A stretch of 23,285 nucleotides of DNA, taken from contig JBBSUX010000014.1 of NCBI GenBank assembly GCA_038234045.1, positions 1 to 23,285 on the forward strand, written 5' to 3'. The notes under the pieces are model-generated. The model was not told the DNA's origin. It was given only the letters and a program-made list of their open reading frames with translations, and did not search any database. Source of the DNA: JBBSUX01 sp038234045. GTDB taxonomy: Bacteria > Pseudomonadota > Gammaproteobacteria > Burkholderiales > Burkholderiaceae_C. Made by a program: the position numbers and the translations under genes. This document shows positions 18,269-23,285 of this stretch, piece after piece (position 1 is the stretch's first letter; each line of letters starts with the position of its first letter).

Positions 18269-18668
18269 TACTTTTGGCAATGCAGCTGAGCCTATGCAGC
18301 CAGACGGGACACCGAAGCTGACGCGAGGCCGCGTCATTTGTCTGTGCGCGCAGTGGTGCGATCTGTGCCGCGACTACCAAAAGCTCTTCAACGAAGCAGC
18401 GCAGCGCCATCCAGCGATGGAGTTCCGCTGGATCGACATCGAGGACGAAGCCGACCTGACCGGAGACATGGAAGTGGAAACCTTTCCCACCCTGGTCGTC
18501 GCCGACAGCGAGGCCCGCCTGGTTTTCGCCGGCCCGCTGGCTCCCCAGCCGGGGGTACTGGAGCGGCTGCTTGTCTCCGCAGCAGGGCCGGCCCGTGTCA
18601 GTTCCGTGGAACATCTGGAGGCCAGCGCGTTGCTAGCGCGACTGGATGGCGATACGACACGGCTCTGA
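18258..18668 (+). CDS. Thioredoxin-fold protein with WCDLC active site
   Basis: This small protein (136 residues from this start) has a thioredoxin fold: a beta strand GRVICLCAQ, the redox motif WCDLC (Cys34 and Cys37), a following helix, the strand EFRWIDIED, and the cis-proline segment VETFPTLVV. The spacing to the cis-proline is normal, so disulfide exchange is plausible. There is no signal peptide, so it should be cytoplasmic, which is odd beside two exported cytochromes. I chose the ATG at 18258 because GAAG lies seven bases before it; another ATG at 18252 is six bases earlier and adds two residues. The start overlaps the end of the tri-heme cytochrome gene. The specific substrate cannot be told. 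Confidence 0.82.
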   Translation: MPPDTFGNAAEPMQPDGTPKLTRGRVICLCAQWCDLCRDYQKLFNEAAQRHPAMEFRWIDIEDEADLTGDMEVETFPTLVVADSEARLVFAGPLAPQPGVLERLLVSAAGPARVSSVEHLEASALLARLDGDTTRL

Positions 18669-18774
18669 CGTGGGCCGGCCACCGGGCTGATGCATCCAGC
18701 GTCTTCGAGAAGCGGGTTGCAGCAGAATTTGCGCTCAATCGAGGCAAGGTTTCGGCGATTCGCGGGCCCATTCC

Positions 18775-18803
18775 TTGCGTATCTGCTGCCAAAAGATTAG
18801 AAT
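18775..18803 (+). promoter_or_regulatory. Sigma70-type promoter of the rimP-nusA-infB operon
   Basis: TTGCGT (18775-18780) and TAGAAT (18798-18803) are separated by exactly 17 bases, close to the TTGACA and TATAAT consensus. Transcription should start near 18810, leaving a leader of about 160 bases before rimP. Confidence 0.68.
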
Positions 18804-18820
18804 CTGAGGCTCACGACCAA

Positions 18821-18850
18821 ACGGGCGGGTAACTACCGCTCGTTTTTTTT
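18821..18850 (+). terminator. Terminator-like hairpin in the rimP leader (possible attenuator)
   Basis: ACGGGCGG at 18821-18828 pairs with CCGCTCGT at 18836-18843 (one G-T pair), around a seven-base loop, and eight T residues follow from 18843. It begins about 11 bases after the predicted transcription start. Flanking CGACC (18814-18818) and GGTCG (18851-18855) can extend the helix around the T tract. Being downstream of the operon promoter, it suits attenuation better than simple termination of the upstream genes, though either is possible. Confidence 0.62.
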
Positions 18851-18970
18851 GGTCGATTGTTTTTATGTTCGCCCGGTGTCGGTTTGCCCGCCTGTTCTCC
18901 TCGTGATGGAGGCGGGAGTTACGGGGAAGTCGCCCCGGGTCGAAATTTTTATGGGTGCAGCTGGATCAAC

Positions 18971-19666
18971 GTGGCTTTGCAGCAAATTGTCGAGCAGACC
19001 GTCAGCGGTCTGGGTTATGACCTGGTGGAGATCGAGCGCTCCGCCGGTGGATTGCTGCGCGTCACTATCGATCTGCTATGGCAGGCGCCGGACGCAGCCG
19101 CAGGTGCAGATGCGCCGGCCGGCACTGCGGAGCAGTTCGTCACGGTAGAGGATTGCGAGATCGTCACCCGCCAGCTGCAGTTTGCGCTGGAGGTCGATGC
19201 GGTTGAGTACCGCCGGCTCGAAGTCTCCTCGCCCGGCATTGATCGCCCGCTGCGCGGCGACAAAGATCTTGCGCGTTTCGTGGGTGAGCTGGTGGATATC
19301 ACCTTGCGTCAACCCGTGGGTGCCGCAGCCTCGGGTCTGGTCAGTGCGAACCGCAAAAAATTTCGCGGTCGTCTGGAGGCGGTCGCATCCGTCGAAGGGT
19401 CTGATGACGCTGCTCAGATGTGGCGGATCGTCTGGAGCGACGAACCCGAGCGCAAGCCCGGTTCGCGCGTGAGCCGCAAGCGGGTACCGGCGCCACTGCA
19501 GGCAATGGATTTCCATTATTCGGAATTGCGTGACGCACGACTGGCTCCCGTGATCGATTTCACGGGCCGCCGACCGCGCGATGCGCAGGCTGCGGATATG
19601 CTCACTGCGGCGGCCGTCCAGCCTGCAGCTGAAGAGCAGCAATCCTCGCGCCCGGAGGAGTTGTGA
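18971..19666 (+). CDS. rimP: Ribosome maturation factor RimP
   Basis: The product has 231 residues. RimP binds the free 30S subunit and helps its late assembly. The start VALQQIVEQTVSGLGYDLVEIE, the strand LLRVTIDL, and the central LEVSSPGIDRPLRGDKDLARFVGE are hallmarks of the family; the C-terminal Sm-like domain follows. I chose the GTG at 18971, preceded by GGA five bases before it, because the open frame upstream runs through the structured leader and lacks RimP-like sequence. It is longer than the usual 150-200 residues owing to an Ala-rich insert after the first strand (AAAGADAPAG) and an acidic tail. nusA follows after 118 bases, the usual order in proteobacteria. Confidence 0.95.
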   Translation: MALQQIVEQTVSGLGYDLVEIERSAGGLLRVTIDLLWQAPDAAAGADAPAGTAEQFVTVEDCEIVTRQLQFALEVDAVEYRRLEVSSPGIDRPLRGDKDLARFVGELVDITLRQPVGAAASGLVSANRKKFRGRLEAVASVEGSDDAAQMWRIVWSDEPERKPGSRVSRKRVPAPLQAMDFHYSELRDARLAPVIDFTGRRPRDAQAADMLTAAAVQPAAEEQQSSRPEEL

Positions 19667-19784
19667 TGACGAGAACCTCATTTCGCACCGGCTCAGTCGG
19701 CATGACATTACAAAAAAACCATCGCCCGGAGGGTGCCCGAACGTCGGGGCCCGATGCGCATGTACTGGACAGGAGTGACGTGGC

Positions 19785-21269
19785 ATGAATCGCGAATTGT
19801 TGATGCTGGTGGACGCGATTTCGCGTGAAAAGAACGTCGAGCGCGACGTGGTGTTTGGTGCGGTCGAATCTGCTCTCGCCCAGGCGACCAAGAAGCTGTA
19901 CCAGGCCGAGGTGGACATACGCGTTTCCATCGACCGTGACAGTGGCGTCTATGAAACTTTCCGCCGGTGGCACGTCGTCCCCGACGAGGCTGGACTGCAG
20001 CTGCCCGAACAGGAAATTCTCCATTTCGAAGCGCGCGAAGAGATGCCCGATATCGAGGTGGACGAATACATCGAAGAGGCGATCGACTCGCTGCCGATCG
20101 GCCGTATCGGTGCCATGGCCGCCAAGCAGGTGATCCTGCAAAGGATTCGCGATGCTGAGCGCGAGATGCTGCTCAATGACTTCATGTCGCGCGGTGACAA
20201 GATCTTCGTCGGCACCGTCAAGCGCATGGACAAGGGTGACCTGATCGTCGAGGCCGGCCGCGTTGAAGGCCGCCTGCGTCGCACCGAGATGATCCCCAAG
20301 GAAAATCTGCGCACGGGAGACCGGGTGCGGGCCATGATCATGGAGGTTGATCTGACGCTACGCGGCGCGCCGATCATCCTGTCGCGCTCGGCTCCTGAAT
20401 TCATGATCGAGCTGTTTCGCCAGGAAGTCCCCGAAATCGAGCAGGGCATGCTGGAGATCAAATCGTGCGCCCGCGATCCCGGGTCCCGCGCCAAGATCGC
20501 TGTGCTTTCGCATGACCGTCGTATCGACCCGATCGGGACCTGCGTTGGTGTGCGTGGTACCCGCGTTAACGCCGTTACCAATGAGCTCGCCGGAGAACGC
20601 GTCGACATCGTTCTCTGGAGCGAAGATCCTGCGCAGTTCGTGATCGGCGCGCTGGCGCCCGCGAACGTGTCGTCGATCGTGGTCGATGAGGAAAAGCATG
20701 TCATGGACGTGGTGGTGGACGAGGAAAACCTCGCCATTGCCATCGGCCGGGGCGGCCAGAACGTGCGTCTGGCTTCGGACCTCACCGGCTGGAAGATCAA
20801 CATCATGGATGCAGCCGAATCGGCCGAAAAACAGGCGAGCGAAACCAGTGTCAGCCGTCAGTTGTTCATGGAAAAGCTCGACGTTGACGAGGAGATCGCT
20901 GAAATCCTGATCTCCGAAGGTTTCACCAGCCTCGAGGAAATTGCCTATGTGCCGTTGTCCGAGATGCTGGAAATCGAAAGCTTCGACGAAGACACCATCA
21001 ACGAGCTGCGTTCGCGCGCCAAGGATGCCCTGCTGACCATGGAAATCGCTCGCGAAGAGGGCTCTGGCGGCGTCTCGCAGGATCTGCGGGATCTGCAAGG
21101 TCTCGATGCCGAGCTGATCGCCAAGCTCAACGCCGCGGGCGTGAATACCCGTGATGACCTCGCCGATCTCGGCGTGGACGAATTGACCGACATCACCGGC
21201 CAGCCTGCCGATGACGCTAAAGCTTTGATCCTCCAGGCACGCGAACACTGGTTCGCGGACCAAGAGTGA
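19785..21269 (+). CDS. nusA: Transcription termination/antitermination factor NusA
   Basis: This 494-residue protein has the N-terminal RNA-polymerase-binding domain (MNRELLMLVDAISREKNVERDVVFGAVESAL), an S1 RNA-binding domain at about 135-200 (GDKIFVGTVKRMDKGDLIVEAGRVEG), KH1 and KH2 domains (about 200-345, with DPIGTCVGVRGTRVNAV and IAIGRGGQNVRLAS), and two C-terminal helix-hairpin-helix acidic repeats (about 365-420 and 440-494), as in E. coli. It modulates pausing, termination and antitermination. AGGAG precedes the ATG. The 118 bases before it contain no terminator, so it should be transcribed with rimP and infB. In E. coli the operon is autoregulated by NusA. Confidence 0.98.
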   Translation: MNRELLMLVDAISREKNVERDVVFGAVESALAQATKKLYQAEVDIRVSIDRDSGVYETFRRWHVVPDEAGLQLPEQEILHFEAREEMPDIEVDEYIEEAIDSLPIGRIGAMAAKQVILQRIRDAEREMLLNDFMSRGDKIFVGTVKRMDKGDLIVEAGRVEGRLRRTEMIPKENLRTGDRVRAMIMEVDLTLRGAPIILSRSAPEFMIELFRQEVPEIEQGMLEIKSCARDPGSRAKIAVLSHDRRIDPIGTCVGVRGTRVNAVTNELAGERVDIVLWSEDPAQFVIGALAPANVSSIVVDEEKHVMDVVVDEENLAIAIGRGGQNVRLASDLTGWKINIMDAAESAEKQASETSVSRQLFMEKLDVDEEIAEILISEGFTSLEEIAYVPLSEMLEIESFDEDTINELRSRAKDALLTMEIAREEGSGGVSQDLRDLQGLDAELIAKLNAAGVNTRDDLADLGVDELTDITGQPADDAKALILQAREHWFADQE

Positions 21270-21293
21270 AAGGCATGGAGGCCCTAACCGAAT

Positions 21294-23285
21294 ATGTCCA
21301 GTACCACCGTAGCTGAGTTCGCCACCGAGCTCAAGAAATCCACCGATACCCTGCTCGACCAGTTGAAGTCGGCGGGTGTCGCCAAGACCACCTCCGCCGA
21401 CGTTCTGACGGAAGCCGACAAGCAGAAGCTGCTCGGCTATCTGCAGGCAAGCCATGGCACCGCCGCAGCGGGCCGCAAGATTACGCTGACGAAGAAGTCC
21501 ACCAGCGAAATCAAGCAGGCCGACGCGAGCGGCAAGGCGCGCACGATCCAGGTCGAAGTACGCAAGAAGCGCACCTTCATCAAGCGCGACGACCCGGCTG
21601 AGATGGCTGCAGAATCGGCCTCGAATGCGTCAGACAGTGATGTCGCGGCCGCACCGGTCGCAGAAGCTTTGCCCGTTCCGGCAGACTCCGTGCGCGATCC
21701 AGACCTTGCCAAGCGCGAAGAAGAGGCGCGGGGCCAGGCCGAAGCGCTGCGCGCGCAGGAAGACGAGCTAGTCGGTGTGCGCCGTGAGCGCGAGGACCGC
21801 GAGCGGCGCGAGCGCGAGGCCGATGAGCGCGCCAGCGTCTATGCCCGCCAGGAAAAAGAAAAGAAAGCGCAGGCGCATGCCGTGAAGGCAGAGGCTGGCA
21901 AAGAGCAGGCCGAAGCCGCTGTAGCCATAGCCAAAGCGCAGGCCGACGCACGCGAAAAAGCAGCTGAGGAATCCCGCGTGCGCTCGGAAGAAGAAACGGC
22001 GCGCGCCGTCGATCTGGGTGACAGACGTCGCAGGGCAGAAGCCGAAGCGGCTGCGATCCGTTCGATGATGTCGACGCCAGCGAAGGTTCTTGTGGCCAAG
22101 AAGCCTGAAGAGCCGAAGCCGGCTGCGGGTGTCAAAGGCACATTGCACAAGCCAGCTGGTGGCGCTGTTGCTCGCCCTGGTACTCCTGCGGCTGGGGCTG
22201 GGGCTGGGGCCGGCAAGGAAATCAAGTCCGCCAAGTTGTCTTCGAGCTGGGCGGGTGATCCAGCCAAAAAGAAAGAACTCAAAACCCGCGGCGACAGCTC
22301 GGGTGGAGTGGGTCGTGGCAACTTCCGGGGCGGCCCGCGCGGACGGCGCGGCAACGACCGTGGCGGTCGCGAAGAATATGCGCAGCAGGCGCCTGTCGAG
22401 CAGCGCATCATCGAAGTGCACGTGCCTGAAACCATCACGGTGGCTGAACTCGCGCACAAGATGGCGATCAAGGCGTCGGAGGTCATCAAGGCCCTGATGA
22501 AGATGAACCTGATGGTCACCATCAATCAGCCGCTGGATCAGGACACCGCCATGATTCTGGTGGAAGAGCTTGGGCACAAGGCGCTGGTTGCAGCGCTGGA
22601 CGACCCAGAAGCGTTCACGGATGAAGAAGTGCTGTCGCAGGACGCCGAAAGCATCCCGCGCGCGCCGGTTGTCACCGTCATGGGTCACGTCGACCACGGC
22701 AAGACCTCGCTGCTGGACTACATCCGCCGCGCCAAGGTTGCCGCTGGCGAATCGGGTGGCATTACGCAGCACATCGGTGCGTATCACGTGCAAACCGAGC
22801 GCGGCATGGTGTCCTTTCTCGATACCCCTGGCCACGAAGCGTTCACCGCCATGCGGGCCCGTGGCGCGCAGGCAACCGACATTGTCATTTTGGTGGTGGC
22901 AGCCGACGACGGCGTCATGCCGCAGACGCGCGAAGCGATCAAGCACGCAAAAGCGGCCGGTGTGCCTATCGTGGTCGCGGTCAACAAGATCGATAAGCCC
23001 GATGCCAACGCCGAACGCGTCAAGCAGGAGCTGGTGGTCGAGCAGGTCGTGCCCGAAGAGTACGGTGGCGACTCTCCCTTCGTTTCCGTTTCAGCCAAGA
23101 CGGGCGAAGGCATCGATGCTTTGCTCGAGCAAGTATTGCTGCAGGCCGAAGTGCTGGAGCTTAGAGCGCCGGTTGATGCTGCTGCCAAGGGCCTGGTCAT
23201 CGAAGCCCAGCTCGACAAGGGTCGCGGTCCGGTGGCTACCGTTCTGGTGCAGTCGGGAACACTCAAGACTGGCGACATCGTGCTG
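21294..23285 (+). CDS. infB: Translation initiation factor IF-2 (3' end outside window)
   Basis: The window holds the first 664 codons and ends in frame. IF-2 is the GTPase that places initiator tRNA on the 30S subunit. The start SSTTVAEFATELKKSTDTLL is the IF2 N-terminal domain, followed by a long charged linker (about 100-360) rich in Glu/Ala/Arg and then Gly/Arg repeats. A second IF2_N-like domain precedes the G domain, which has GHVDHGKT (residues 464-471), GGITQHIG, DTPGHE, NKID and SAK, all five GTPase motifs intact. The start of the domain II beta-barrel (GRGPVATVLVQSGTL) ends the window. It starts 24 bases after nusA, with GGAG before the ATG. A hexanucleotide tandem run in the linker codes for Ala-Gly repeats. 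Confidence 0.97.
   Translation, partial: MSSTTVAEFATELKKSTDTLLDQLKSAGVAKTTSADVLTEADKQKLLGYLQASHGTAAAGRKITLTKKSTSEIKQADASGKARTIQVEVRKKRTFIKRDDPAEMAAESASNASDSDVAAAPVAEALPVPADSVRDPDLAKREEEARGQAEALRAQEDELVGVRREREDRERREREADERASVYARQEKEKKAQAHAVKAEAGKEQAEAAVAIAKAQADAREKAAEESRVRSEEETARAVDLGDRRRRAEAEAAAIRSMMSTPAKVLVAKKPEEPKPAAGVKGTLHKPAGGAVARPGTPAAGAGAGAGKEIKSAKLSSSWAGDPAKKKELKTRGDSSGGVGRGNFRGGPRGRRGNDRGGREEYAQQAPVEQRIIEVHVPETITVAELAHKMAIKASEVIKALMKMNLMVTINQPLDQDTAMILVEELGHKALVAALDDPEAFTDEEVLSQDAESIPRAPVVTVMGHVDHGKTSLLDYIRRAKVAAGESGGITQHIGAYHVQTERGMVSFLDTPGHEAFTAMRARGAQATDIVILVVAADDGVMPQTREAIKHAKAAGVPIVVAVNKIDKPDANAERVKQELVVEQVVPEEYGGDSPFVSVSAKTGEGIDALLEQVLLQAEVLELRAPVDAAAKGLVIEAQLDKGRGPVATVLVQSGTLKTGDIVL

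Larger units (their letters stand above)
18669..18970 (+). other. Interval holding the promoter and structured leader of rimP-nusA-infB
   Basis: The first part (18669-18774) shows no gene and no convincing terminator for the cytochrome operon. A promoter sits at 18775-18803. The leader from about 18810 folds into three hairpins: a terminator-like one at 18814-18855; one at 18887-18916 (CCCGC and CTCC pairing with GGAG and GCGGG, with a five-base bulge); and one at 18922-18937 (CGGGG with CCCCG). The rimP GTG follows at 18971. A cis-acting control role is inferred. Confidence 0.55.

Noticed and set aside
18857..18970. Extension of rimP to an upstream ATG, adding 38 residues
   Set aside because: The added residues are not RimP-like, and they are encoded by the structured leader; the GTG at 18971 begins exactly with the conserved VALQQIVEQTV sequence.

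Overview
This window looks like chromosomal DNA from a beta-proteobacterium of the order Burkholderiales, probably in or near the Comamonadaceae. The reasons are the high G+C content, the rimP-nusA-infB gene order, the wording of the RimP N-terminus (VALQQIVEQTVSGLGYDLVE), and two copies of an AT-richer intergenic repeat that resembles, from memory, repeats common in that family. No phage, insertion sequence, integrase or CRISPR array was seen. Most of the window is housekeeping or widely distributed accessory metabolism.

Layout. (1) Positions 1-2148, minus strand: a probable copper-handling operon of DUF4396 membrane protein, CopL-like Cys/His-rich protein, and a Tat-exported multicopper oxidase CopA cut by the left edge. 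(2) 2149-2516: a non-coding stretch with a terminator and a palindrome. (3) 2517-4027, minus strand: nfeD, a qmcA-type SPFH gene, and tRNA-Ser(GGA) 30 bases after it. (4) 4154-7531, plus strand: a large PLP-dependent Orn/Lys/Arg decarboxylase and a six-helix potassium-channel-like protein with a C-terminal zinc ribbon. (5) 7671-8234, plus strand: a secreted fasciclin-domain protein, ending at a bidirectional terminator. (6) 8348-10167, minus strand: an exported ATP-dependent DNA ligase (LigE type) and fabI. (7) 10204-15982, plus strand: yejA-yejB-yejE-yejF, a complete peptide-type ABC importer. (8) 16092-18668, plus strand: a di-heme cytochrome c, a membrane-anchored tri-heme cytochrome c and a thioredoxin-like protein, all overlapping and so probably one operon. 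(9) 18775-23285, plus strand: a clear sigma70-type promoter, a structured leader with a terminator-like hairpin, then rimP, nusA and infB (cut by the right edge).

How the genes work together. The first operon should oxidise or sequester copper in the envelope. NfeD and QmcA are a known membrane-scaffold pair. YejABEF takes up peptides or peptide-like compounds. The cytochromes should pass electrons in the periplasm, but no dehydrogenase or oxidase lies beside them, so their partner is unknown. RimP, NusA and IF2 act in 30S maturation, transcription elongation/termination and translation initiation.

Nothing here can be shown to be a wholly new system. The best leads are the structured rimP leader, the orphan cytochrome/thioredoxin operon, and the DUF4396 protein with its HCGAGC motif in a copper operon. 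Several start codons (ligase, first cytochrome, channel, thioredoxin-like protein) are judgement calls and are marked as such.
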